A stretch of DNA of 18,893 nucleotides. It comes from Ruminococcaceae bacterium UBA945. Lineage in GTDB: Bacteria; Bacillota; Clostridia; Oscillospirales; Acutalibacteraceae. The notes under the pieces are model-generated. The model saw only the letters and a list, made by a program, of their open reading frames with translations. It did no database searches and was not told the DNA's origin. The translations under genes were made by a program, and so were the position numbers. The DNA lies in the NCBI GenBank assembly GCA_002293315.1, contig DBCZ01000050.1, positions 6,900-25,792 of the forward strand, given 5' to 3'. This document shows, in pieces, positions 1 through 6,814 of the stretch (positions are counted from its first letter, which is position 1; each line of letters begins with the position of its first letter).

Positions 1-1534
1 TCCTCACCCCCATCATGTATTCTCCCACCTCATTCATGGATATGGCCTTCGCGTCGGCTATGCGCAGTAGCTCACCGTTGTATATCACGCCGATGGTATC
101 GGCGCAGCCCATGATTTCATCCAGCTCAAGCGAGATAAGCAGAATCGCCTTGCCCTTGTCGCGCTCTGCTATCATTCTTTCACGTATCGCCGTGATGGCG
201 CCTATATCCAGCCCCCTCGTTGGCTGCACGAATATCATGAAATCTGAATCCTGCGAGACCTCGCGCGCGATAATCGCCTTTTGCTGGTTGCCGCCGCTCA
301 TGCTGCGCATCGGGGTCTCTCCGCCGCTCCCGCTGCGTATGTCATATTCTGCAATCAGCTCGTCAGCATACTCGCCGAACTTCTCTTTATTCAAAAAACC
401 GTGGTTTGAAAAGGGCTTCATGAAATACTTCTTCATCGCGAGGTTTTCTGCCAGAGTGAAGTCAAGAATCAGCCCGACGTTGTGGCGATCTTCAGGGATA
501 TAAGACACACCGAGAAGATTGCGCTTCCTCACGTTTTCGGCGGTTATGTCCTCACCGAGAAGCGTAATTTTACCTTTTCTTACCCTTGCAAGCCCTGCGA
601 TGGCATCCGCGATTTCAATCTGCCCGTTACCGGCCACCCCCGCAATCGCAAAGATTTCACCCCGCCTGACATTGAAGCTGACGTCCTTCACGACCTTGAA
701 CTTATCGCTGTTCTCCACCGTAAGATTCTCCACCTGAAGCACGGTTTCGCCGAATGATGCGGGAGCCTTCTCTATTTCAAAATCCACCTCCCTGCCCACC
801 ATCAGGCGCGCCATTTCCTTTGTGGAGGTCTCCGCGACGTCCAGCACGCCGACGAGCCTGCCCTGATTCAGCACAGCGCATCTGTCCGCCACCTGCTTGA
901 TTTCCTCAAGCTTGTGCGTGATGAGGATAATCGTTTTGCCGTCGTCGCGCAGGCTTCTGATTATGTCCAGGAGGAAGACAATCTCCTGCGGCGTGAGCAT
1001 AGCCGTGGGTTCGTCGAAGATGAGAATTTCCGCCTCGCGGTAAAGCATTTTGAGTATCTCAACCCTTTGGCGCGCAGAGACCTTCAAATCCTCAATGAGG
1101 CTTGTCGGCTCAACCTCAAGGCCATAGCGCTTTGAAAGCTCCTCAATCTTCTTATTCGTCCCCTTGATGTCCACGGCCGGAATGAACCCGAACCTTTTTT
1201 TCAGCGGCTCGATGCCGAGGACGATATTCTCGGTGACGGTGTAGTTCTCGACCAGCTTGAAGTGCTGATGCACCATGCCGATGTCTAGCCCCGCCGCCTT
1301 TGCAGGCGACGTGATTCGCTCGCGTTTTCCTCTTATATGGATTTCTCCCTCGTCCGGCTCATACATTCCGAAGAGCATACTCATCAGCGTGCTTTTCCCC
1401 GCGCCGTTCTCTCCGAGCAGCGCGAAAATCTCGCCGCGCCTGATTTCTATGCTGATGTCGTCGTTCGCCACCACCCCGGGAAAGCGCTTGGTGATTCCCC
1501 GCATTTCTATGATATTCTCTGCCATGCTTTCCAT
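1..1534 (-). CDS. ABC importer ATPase, BMP/NupO type (nucleoside or simple sugar), C-terminus cut by window edge
   Basis: This is the cytoplasmic ATPase of a simple-sugar/nucleoside importer of the class that works with BMP-type lipoproteins and two permeases. About 511 codons are visible and the stop lies beyond the left edge; the protein should lack only a few residues. The first nucleotide-binding domain has Walker A GENGAGKST and Walker B ILIFDEPTAMLTPQE. The second has the family's degenerate P-loop GVAGNGQ, signature SGGNQQK and FVQPTRGLDIGA. The two fused domains and these motifs match YufO/NupO and RbsA-like proteins. The first-domain signature reads KVSARQR, with serine where many relatives have glycine. 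I chose the ATG at 1534 because GAGGGG lies 8 bases upstream; a second ATG at 1525 is possible. It is the first gene of its unit, so a BMP lipoprotein gene is not directly upstream. Permease genes probably follow to the left. The substrate is inferred, not shown. Confidence 0.93.
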   Translation of the reverse strand, partial: MESMAENIIEMRGITKRFPGVVANDDISIEIRRGEIFALLGENGAGKSTLMSMLFGMYEPDEGEIHIRGKRERITSPAKAAGLDIGMVHQHFKLVENYTVTENIVLGIEPLKKRFGFIPAVDIKGTNKKIEELSKRYGLEVEPTSLIEDLKVSARQRVEILKMLYREAEILIFDEPTAMLTPQEIVFLLDIIRSLRDDGKTIILITHKLEEIKQVADRCAVLNQGRLVGVLDVAETSTKEMARLMVGREVDFEIEKAPASFGETVLQVENLTVENSDKFKVVKDVSFNVRRGEIFAIAGVAGNGQIEIADAIAGLARVRKGKITLLGEDITAENVRKRNLLGVSYIPEDRHNVGLILDFTLAENLAMKKYFMKPFSNHGFLNKEKFGEYADELIAEYDIRSGSGGETPMRSMSGGNQQKAIIAREVSQDSDFMIFVQPTRGLDIGAITAIRERMIAERDKGKAILLISLELDEIMGCADTIGVIYNGELLRIADAKAISMNEVGEYMMGVR

Positions 1535-1564
1535 AACCCTCACCCCTCGCTGTTATATAAGAGA

Positions 1565-1593
1565 ATTATATATCATTAAAGGGGGAAAGGCAA
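1565..1593 (-). promoter_or_regulatory. Probable sigma-A promoter of the ABC ATPase gene
   Basis: On the minus strand TTGCCT (1593-1588) is followed after 17 bases by a perfect TATAAT (1570-1565). Transcription would begin near 1558, giving a leader of about 24 bases that holds the GAGGGG ribosome binding site. The -35 box matches consensus at four of six positions. The site is predicted by eye only. Confidence 0.6.
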
Positions 1594-1613
1594 TAAAAGA
1601 AGGGCGGGAAAGA

Positions 1614-1626
1614 AGCAGTGTCTGCT
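1614..1626. repeat. Short inverted repeat between divergent promoters
   Basis: AGCAG and CTGCT flank a 3-base spacer, forming a 13-base palindrome. It lies between the minus-strand promoter at 1565-1593 and the plus-strand promoter at 1643-1671. An operator for a regulator acting on one or both units is possible. Palindromes this short also occur by chance, so the call is weak. The rest of the 259-base region from 1535 to 1793 holds only the two promoters and the leader of the rightward operon. Confidence 0.25.
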
Positions 1627-1642
1627 AACTTCTCATTGCGCG

Positions 1643-1671
1643 TTGACATTTCACCCCCATGTTATTATTAT
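1643..1671 (+). promoter_or_regulatory. Strong sigma-A promoter of the secreted C39-like protein operon
   Basis: A perfect TTGACA at 1643-1648 is followed after exactly 17 bases by TATTAT at 1666-1671. Transcription should start near 1678. This leaves a leader of about 115 bases before the ATG at 1794, longer than other leaders in this window. The leader can fold into an imperfect hairpin at about 1687-1719 (TTTCT pairing with AGAAG around a CAA loop, then CATA with TATG). I do not recognise a known riboswitch in it. Confidence 0.75.
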
Positions 1672-1793
1672 CACATTAGCAAAGGTCATACTTTCTCAAA
1701 GAAGGAATGATGCGTATGATGTGAGGGAAAAAGCGCGAATCAAGGCTAAACATAGCAAATCCCAATAATAATTTTATTAGGAGGTAAAAAAGG

Positions 1794-3356
1794 ATGACAA
1801 AAAGAAAAATATCGGCTATACTGTTGGTGATAGTTTTGCTTTTCACACTGACTGCGGTGCCTGTAGATGCGGCGAATGGCATAGACACTTCATCACAGCT
1901 GATTTCCAAGCAAACAGACGCAAAGGCACTTTCGGTATTGTACCTTAATCTTTCTTCAATTTCCAATAAAACAGTCGGGCAAACCGTCGTTGTGCAAGGC
2001 TCGGCGGCAAATCCATGTTATCGTATGTCTGCGAAATATACGGTTGGCGGCGTGAGTTATTGGCTTGGAGACGTGTATTCAAATAGTTATTATAAAACTT
2101 TTACGGCGTCTAAGGCCGGTGCTTACAGTGTTACGCTTTATGCGAGAGACCTCAATCCTGATATATATCCAAAAGAGTCGTATGCAACAAGTACATCGAG
2201 AACATTCACCGTTACAGCGCCTGCTCCGCCGCCCCCTCAACCCATCAATCCAACTATTACCTTCAACGCCCCAAGCAATGTGAACCCCGGCACGCCTGTG
2301 ACTATTACGGCAAGCGCCACCACTCCTTGCGTTCGTATGGCGGCAAGCTATAAAATAAACGGCGGTACTGAGCATTGGCTGGGTGAGATTTTGGGCAACA
2401 GATATTCCAAAACCTTTACCCCAACAACCACCGGCAATTACTCAGTATTTATCCACGCGAGAAGCTATGACGAACCACATCCGAACGCCGGCAAAAGCTT
2501 GGTGGGCAAAAGCTTCAATGTTTATAACCGGGTTACACCCTCGGTTACGCTGAACCCCATTTCCGGCGCTATGCTGAATTCACCCGTCACCGTAAGCGGC
2601 ACTTCATCTACACCGTGCCTTCGCATGGCGGCAAGCTGGAGCTTGAACGGCGGCAAAGAAAATTGGATAGGTGAATCCACTGTTCCCAGCTATAACAAGA
2701 CTTTTACACCTACTGAACCCGGCAATTATACGGTCACACTTTATTCCCGAAGCTATGTGGATACCGATGTCCGCTCCGCACAGGGAAGGGCCTCGAGAAC
2801 ATTTACTATTGCCGCGCCGACGCCACCTTCGCCAACAGTGAGTGTCCCGTTATATCCCCAGCAACAGAATGATACCTGCGGCAGTGCCAGCGGCAGAATG
2901 ATATTGGCAAGTTATGGAATATCTGTCCTCGAAAAAGATTTTGTAGATACAGTATTAGCAATCAACGGAGCTGGAGAGTATAAATATGCGCCCAATATTG
3001 CTAGCGCATTAAATCAATATTTAACTGCAGCGGGGAAATCTGTAAGGTATAAGGCAGGAGATGCACACAGCTTCACCAGTGCGCAGTACACAAATTTGCT
3101 TGTTAAAAACCTTTCGAACGGTCACGCCGTACAGCCGACACTGGTTATTAGAGATTACAATTATTTCCCATATACGACAGGTGGGCATTATGTCGTCATC
3201 AAAGGAATGTCCTATACTTCCGGCTCATACAAAGCTATCATTAATGACCCGCATAATAATTATTCAGGCGTGTACTCTGTTCCCGCTTCCAGTGTTTATG
3301 GGTATAATACTAATTATGACGCTACGGGCTTCATAATCTATGCGGATGACCTTTAG
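1794..3356 (+). CDS. Secreted protein with three cysteine-bearing repeats and a C39-like peptidase domain
   Basis: The 520-residue product starts with a clear Sec signal peptide (basic MTKRK, hydrophobic core, probable cleavage after VDA near residue 26). Three similar modules follow at about 52-143, 155-247 and 250-341. Each holds one cysteine in a P-C-x-R-M motif (C75, C179, C275), then W-[LI]-G-[DE], then K-T-F-T and G-x-Y-[ST]-V, as in a beta-sandwich fold. Proline-rich linkers separate some parts. The C-terminal domain, about 350-515, looks like the C39_2 peptidase family: C362 in NDTCGSAS with glutamines at 356-358, H465 in GGHYVVIKG and D485 in INDPHNN fit the catalytic set. It is probably exported, perhaps binding the cell surface and cleaving peptides. 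The substrate is unknown. AGGAGGT at 1779-1785 fixes the start. It runs against its neighbours, is A+T-richer, and precedes a lipoprotein gene by 44 bases. Confidence 0.88.
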   Translation: MTKRKISAILLVIVLLFTLTAVPVDAANGIDTSSQLISKQTDAKALSVLYLNLSSISNKTVGQTVVVQGSAANPCYRMSAKYTVGGVSYWLGDVYSNSYYKTFTASKAGAYSVTLYARDLNPDIYPKESYATSTSRTFTVTAPAPPPPQPINPTITFNAPSNVNPGTPVTITASATTPCVRMAASYKINGGTEHWLGEILGNRYSKTFTPTTTGNYSVFIHARSYDEPHPNAGKSLVGKSFNVYNRVTPSVTLNPISGAMLNSPVTVSGTSSTPCLRMAASWSLNGGKENWIGESTVPSYNKTFTPTEPGNYTVTLYSRSYVDTDVRSAQGRASRTFTIAAPTPPSPTVSVPLYPQQQNDTCGSASGRMILASYGISVLEKDFVDTVLAINGAGEYKYAPNIASALNQYLTAAGKSVRYKAGDAHSFTSAQYTNLLVKNLSNGHAVQPTLVIRDYNYFPYTTGGHYVVIKGMSYTSGSYKAIINDPHNNYSGVYSVPASSVYGYNTNYDATGFIIYADDL

Positions 3357-3400
3357 TGCAACTTATGTGTGATGAATAATAAAAAACAAGGAGAACTATT

Positions 3401-4417
3401 ATGAAAATAGTACTATTTTGTCTATCTTTTTTGCTTGTGTTTACTTTGACTTCCTGCACTGCATCTAACAACGAAACGGCGTCATCTCAAGATGCTCTCG
3501 AAACTTCTGAAGTGGCGGTAATCGTACCGGAAGAAATCGAAATCCGGGAGTTTCAGCCTTTGATTGACGGAGGCGGAGACAGTGAGGTGACAACAAATGT
3601 TGAAGAAAACCTCATTGATGAGGACACCTCTTCTATGACTTCCTTTCCTGTATATGAGAACCCTTATCCTCACAACTATTATACCGATGAACCGCTATAT
3701 GAAGTCACAGAGGAGCATCGGTTTCTTTTCGCGGAGCAGCTGAGAGAATATCTCGGCTTGGTATTCGGGGAAGATGAAGCCGTAGAATTTGAAATTGTTC
3801 CCGATGAGCTATTCTCCACATGGATGGTATATAATGATGAGAGTGGTAATAAGTTTCACTCAGAGGAAGGAGTGGTTTCACTTTCTACCCCAAACTTCAA
3901 TCTAGAAACTGATATAGTCAACGGAACATTTCTTGAGAATACTCTCGTAAAATCCGCCCTTCAGTATTTGGACATTGAGAATCCTCAAATACAGGATAAG
4001 ACTAATTACTATAGTGATGGCGAGAGAAATCTTTACCATTATACTATAACAGAAGCTTCAGAGAACTATACTGAAAGTGTTTATAACCAGCAATTTCAGC
4101 TTATTCGACTGATTGTTGTTCCTGGAGCAAACGGTGCACTTTTGCATATTACCAACTTTAACCCACCCCTTTCAGAAGAAAAACCTGCTGTTACATACGA
4201 TATTGTCTTAGACTATGCAAAGGAGAAATACCCCGACGCGAGCGTTGAGGACATGCGCGTTGAGATTTATTATGACGCGCATGTTGAAGTAGGCTATTTT
4301 ACGCCTTGCTATAAGTTCTACATCAAAAAAGGCGAGGTGGAAACAGAGGTTTTGCAGGAGGACGGGACATATATCGTGCCGGTTTATGACGTGATGTATA
4401 TCAAAATGACGGAGTGA
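3401..4417 (+). CDS. Predicted lipoprotein of unknown function, partner of the C39-like protein
   Basis: The 338-residue product has a type II signal peptide with lipobox LTSC, so C19 should carry the lipid and anchor the protein outside the membrane. Residues about 20-85 are acidic and probably disordered. From about 100 onward it looks like a folded alpha/beta domain, ending in beta-rich segments such as YFTPCYKFYIKKGE and TYIVPVYDVMYI. These recall two-lobed PepSY- or YycH-like extracytoplasmic proteins, but I cannot assign a family. The start has GGAG at 3390-3393, 7 bases upstream. No promoter is evident in the 44-base gap after the C39-like gene, so the two are probably co-transcribed and may act together at the surface. 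One other cysteine is present in the TPCYKF segment near the C-terminus. Confidence 0.82.
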   Translation: MKIVLFCLSFLLVFTLTSCTASNNETASSQDALETSEVAVIVPEEIEIREFQPLIDGGGDSEVTTNVEENLIDEDTSSMTSFPVYENPYPHNYYTDEPLYEVTEEHRFLFAEQLREYLGLVFGEDEAVEFEIVPDELFSTWMVYNDESGNKFHSEEGVVSLSTPNFNLETDIVNGTFLENTLVKSALQYLDIENPQIQDKTNYYSDGERNLYHYTITEASENYTESVYNQQFQLIRLIVVPGANGALLHITNFNPPLSEEKPAVTYDIVLDYAKEKYPDASVEDMRVEIYYDAHVEVGYFTPCYKFYIKKGEVETEVLQEDGTYIVPVYDVMYIKMTE

Positions 4418-4422
4418 CTTTT

Positions 4423-4464
4423 ATGAAAAAGCTAGCTATCCTCATTGAGTCTCCGAATTACTAA
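4423..4464 (+). other. Tiny 13-codon ORF, possible gene remnant
   Basis: Five bases after the lipoprotein stop, an ATG opens a reading frame for MKKLAILIESPNY and then a TAA. A GGAG lies 8 bases upstream, inside the end of the lipoprotein gene. The MKKLAIL beginning resembles the start of a signal peptide, so this could be the 5' scrap of a third operon gene lost by deletion. Chance is an equally good explanation, and translation is not shown. Confidence 0.25.
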
Positions 4465-4475
4465 GTTAACAACGC

Positions 4476-4505
4476 AAAAAAGCCCGGGTCACCCCGGGCT
4501 TTCCT
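4476..4505. terminator. Bidirectional rho-independent terminator between convergent operons
   Basis: AGCCCGGG (4481-4488) pairs perfectly with CCCGGGCT (4493-4500) around the loop TCAC, and flanking A-T pairs extend the stem. On the minus strand the stem is followed by six T residues, a good terminator for the DUF4097 gene that ends at 4533. On the plus strand TTCCTTTG follows, a weaker tract that may still stop the lipoprotein operon. Confidence 0.85.
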
Positions 4506-4532
4506 TTGTCTATCCAATACAACCGCTATTGC

Positions 4533-5582
4533 TTACGCTCTGATTTTCCTGAAAATCCTCATTGAGCCGGACACGCTTGAGAAATTCATGCGCGTGTGGC
4601 CGTCAAGATAAATCGCCCTGCCGGAATGCTTGTCCTCCTTGCGGCGCTCAACCGGAAACTCCGTCTCAAACTTGCCGGACATCGCGGAATACTTCGCGTT
4701 GAAGCCGTTATCATCATTCAGCCAGACCTTCTGCGAGCCGGAGACCGTATCCAGGCTCAGCTTGTCAGCAGTGTTGGCGAGGTCAAGCTGAATCGAGCCG
4801 GAAACCGTGTTGCATTTAAGCGCCGTTGCCGCGCCGAAGAATTTCACCGAGCCGGAAATCGTGCTGAAATTGCCGTCGCCTACCGAGATATTCTCCGCCG
4901 TAACGCTCCCCGAGGTGGATTCCGCCTTGATGCGCCCGCTCGTCACGCCGTCAAGCCTGAGCGCGCCGGAGACGGAGCTTATCTTTATCTCCTGGGCGCT
5001 TATGCCCGCCAAATCAACAGACCCCGAAGTGGAATCAAGCTTGATGCCGTTCGCGGTCAGATTCTCCATGGAAATCTTGCTTGAAACACCGTTGCACTTT
5101 ACGCTTTCAATTTTCCCTGCCAGCTCTCGCGGCACCTCGATAATCAGATGCTTTGAAAGCCCGATTCTGCTGAAGAAATTCGTAATAGAGGTGAGGATAT
5201 ATCCGCTCCATTTTTCAATCCAGTTTATGTATAGAACCCCGTTTTCCTCATAGATATACATCTTGTCTTCCGCGCGAAGCTCCGAGCGGGAATATTCCGT
5301 CACGTTGATCTCACTTCCCTCATAGCTTCTTATTTCAATCGGGCCGCTCACCCATGAAATATCAAAGCTGTGAATATTAGAGGAAGCTTGGCTCTGCGGA
5401 TTCGAGCTCGCCGCGCTCTCCGCCGGCGCTTGAGCTTCCGACTTCGTTTCGCTCTCCCCCGCGGCAAATTCTTCGCCCGGCACTTCCTTATGCTCTTCAA
5501 AGTATTCAAGCAATCTGTCCGCCTCTTCTACTGTGATGGTTCCGTCAGCCACCATTGATAGAATTCTTTCTCTCTCTGTCAT
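4533..5582 (-). CDS. DUF4097 beta-repeat protein with N-terminal SHOCT-like helix
   Basis: The 349-residue product opens with a short helical module, MTERERILSMVADGTITVEE and on to about residue 30, of the SHOCT-like kind seen in LiaX and YvlB relatives. An acidic, Ala/Ser/Gln-rich linker follows to about residue 70. From about 155 to 330 it carries repeated beta-strand motifs with S-G-S or S-G-A turns (STSGSV, SSVSGAL, STSGSV, STISGSV, NTVSGSI, DTVSGSQ), as expected for a DUF4097 beta-solenoid. I see no signal peptide or clear membrane segment. Homologues are linked to cell-envelope stress responses; that role here is inferred. The ATG is 2 bases after the DUF2089 stop. Its AAGGAGG ribosome binding site is inside that gene's last codons, so translation is probably coupled. 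A terminator follows at 4476-4505. Confidence 0.88.
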   Translation of the reverse strand: MTERERILSMVADGTITVEEADRLLEYFEEHKEVPGEEFAAGESETKSEAQAPAESAASSNPQSQASSNIHSFDISWVSGPIEIRSYEGSEINVTEYSRSELRAEDKMYIYEENGVLYINWIEKWSGYILTSITNFFSRIGLSKHLIIEVPRELAGKIESVKCNGVSSKISMENLTANGIKLDSTSGSVDLAGISAQEIKISSVSGALRLDGVTSGRIKAESTSGSVTAENISVGDGNFSTISGSVKFFGAATALKCNTVSGSIQLDLANTADKLSLDTVSGSQKVWLNDDNGFNAKYSAMSGKFETEFPVERRKEDKHSGRAIYLDGHTRMNFSSVSGSMRIFRKIRA

Positions 5583-5584
5583 GA

Positions 5585-5980
5585 TTATTCCTCCTTAATA
5601 CCTTTCAGTTCCTTAAGCGCTGTCTCCATGTCTATCTCCTTTGAATGCAGCTTTTCGAGTATGGCCTCCTTGGCCTCTTTTTCCGCGCTGACATTCTCCG
5701 CCTTTTCGTTCAGGCCTAACGCACCCAGCGCAGCTTCCATCATGTTCTTGACGGTCGGGTAACTTACTCCCAGAACCTTCTCCATTTCTTTAATTGAGCC
5801 CCTACAGCGCAGGAAGGTCTCGACGAAATTGAGATTTTTCTCATCAAGCATGCAGAATTTGCACGGGCTGAACTCTCCGCTCACATTCGTACCGCAGGCA
5901 GCGCAGTGCATCGTAGTAATGAGCATACCACCTCCGCATACCGGGCACGTGGTTGGCGCGTGGTGCAGCTTCTTATCCAT
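5585..5980 (-). CDS. DUF2089 family zinc-ribbon/helix-turn-helix protein
   Basis: The 131-residue product begins with a zinc-ribbon-like segment: CPVC at 12-15, CAAC at 26-29 and CKFC at 40-43. Residues about 50-90 match the DUF2089 core (FVETFLRCRGSIKEMEKVLG, then SYPTVKNMMEAAL), which reads as a helix-turn-helix. The C-terminus, about 101-128, is a SHOCT-like helix pair resembling the N-terminus of the next gene's product. The likely role is a DNA-binding regulator of its own operon or of envelope functions; this is inferred. I placed the start at the ATG at 5980 because AGGAGG is 6 bases upstream. The longer frame to 6043 begins at a TTG that is part of the predicted -35 box. It forms a two-gene operon with the DUF4097 gene. 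Confidence 0.88.
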   Translation of the reverse strand: MDKKLHHAPTTCPVCGGGMLITTMHCAACGTNVSGEFSPCKFCMLDEKNLNFVETFLRCRGSIKEMEKVLGVSYPTVKNMMEAALGALGLNEKAENVSAEKEAKEAILEKLHSKEIDMETALKELKGIKEE

Positions 5981-5986
5981 TTTTTT

Positions 5987-5992
5987 CCTCCT
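5987..5992 (-). promoter_or_regulatory. Ribosome binding site that sets the DUF2089 start
   Basis: AGGAGG lies 6 bases before the ATG at 5980. It rules against the upstream in-frame TTG start at 6043. Confidence 0.8.
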
Positions 5993-6014
5993 TTGGCTTT
6001 TGCTTTCTGAAATA

Positions 6015-6043
6015 AGTTTACTACTCTTTTTCTGAAAGGTCAA
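6015..6043 (-). promoter_or_regulatory. Probable promoter of the DUF2089-DUF4097 operon
   Basis: TTGACC (6043-6038) is followed after 17 bases by TAAACT (6020-6015) on the minus strand. The -35 box matches consensus at five of six positions and the -10 box at four of six. It lies between the terminator of the mgtC-like gene and the DUF2089 ribosome binding site, so position supports the call. Confidence 0.5.
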
Positions 6044-6091
6044 TATGAAAATTAACTTTCTTAAGAATTATATTGATATTTTTAAGAAATA

Positions 6092-6120
6092 TGAAAAGAA
6101 AAAGCCCCCAGAGGGGCTTA
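6092..6120 (-). terminator. Rho-independent terminator after the mgtC-like gene
   Basis: On the minus strand AAGCCCC (6119-6113) pairs with GGGGCTT (6108-6102) around a 4-base loop, followed by TTTCTTTTC. It starts 14 bases beyond the stop codon of the mgtC-like gene, so it marks the end of the ltaS-like/deoC/pdp/mgtC unit. Confidence 0.8.
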
Positions 6121-6133
6121 TACTATTGAAAAT

Positions 6134-6805
6134 CTACACCTCAATCTCAATAATATTCGGCACATCCTTGAGCAATTGCGTTATGTCGACGATTTCATAG
6201 CTGTCAGGATACTTTACGAACAGACGCAGCTCGAATTTATCCTCCTTCAGACGCTTGATTTTCAGATTGATTATGTCAATGTTCCGCGTGGTAAAGACGC
6301 TGGAGAGAATATCGTCAATATTTTCTTCCGAGGAAAGAACCAGCGTGATGTGCTCTGTCATCGTTTCTTTAATGAGCTTCGATTTATGCTGGAGCACCAA
6401 GTGGACAAGAATAATCATAGCCGTGGTGACTGCGCCGATGAGATACATTCCCGCACCGATTGCGATGCCCACGCCGACAGTCGCCCAGATTCCCGCCGAG
6501 GTCGTGATGCCGCTGACGTTCTGCTTGCGCACGAAGATAACTCCCGCCCCGAGAAACCCGACGGCTGTAACAACGCCCGCCGCTATCCTTGAGGCGTCGT
6601 AATTCAGCCCCTTTTCCACCAAATCAAAGAAGCCATATTTTGAAACCACCATCATAAGCGCAGACGCCAGAGATACAATCAAATGTGTGCGTATGCCCGC
6701 CGTTTTCATGTGATTTTCTCGCTCCAGCCCTATCGCCGCACCGCAAATTGACGCAACGAACAGGCGCAGAATCAATTCCAACTGTTCCATCATTGGCATA
6801 TCCAT
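6134..6805 (-). CDS. MgtC/SapB family membrane protein
   Basis: The 223-residue product has the MgtC membrane domain. Hydrophobic segments lie at about 7-25, 38-60, 71-92 and 99-137. Family motifs are present: GAAIGLERE, GIRTHLIVSLAS, VVTAVGFLGAGVIF and GITTSAGIWATVGVGIAIG. The last 80 residues form a soluble domain that looks like an ACT-type regulatory fold. MgtC proteins modulate other membrane proteins, such as the F-type ATPase or transporters, and help survival at low magnesium. Family members outside pathogens often have unknown roles. The start has GAGGAGG directly upstream with a short 4-base spacer. The gene begins 9 bases after the pyrimidine-nucleoside phosphorylase stop and is probably the last gene of that operon. 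Confidence 0.92.
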   Translation of the reverse strand: MDMPMMEQLELILRLFVASICGAAIGLERENHMKTAGIRTHLIVSLASALMMVVSKYGFFDLVEKGLNYDASRIAAGVVTAVGFLGAGVIFVRKQNVSGITTSAGIWATVGVGIAIGAGMYLIGAVTTAMIILVHLVLQHKSKLIKETMTEHITLVLSSEENIDDILSSVFTTRNIDIINLKIKRLKEDKFELRLFVKYPDSYEIVDITQLLKDVPNIIEIEV

Positions 6806-6814
6806 GTTTCCTCC

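Noticed and set aside
15..1628. Several plus-strand open frames over the importer ATPase
   Set aside because: The minus strand encodes an uninterrupted protein with two complete ATPase domains; these are antisense shadows.
1707..1724. Five-codon upstream frame (MMRMM) in the same leader
   Set aside because: The AAGGA just before it is too close to the first ATG to be useful, and the peptide has no feature suggesting regulation.
1678..1793. Possible riboswitch in the leader of the C39-like gene
   Set aside because: I looked for cyclic-di-GMP and other known conserved cores and found none; only an imperfect local hairpin is present.
1676..1966. 96-codon minus-strand frame across the rightward promoter and signal-peptide region
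   Set aside because: It covers the strong plus-strand promoter and the ribosome binding site of the C39-like gene, has no clear ribosome binding site of its own and resembles no family I know.
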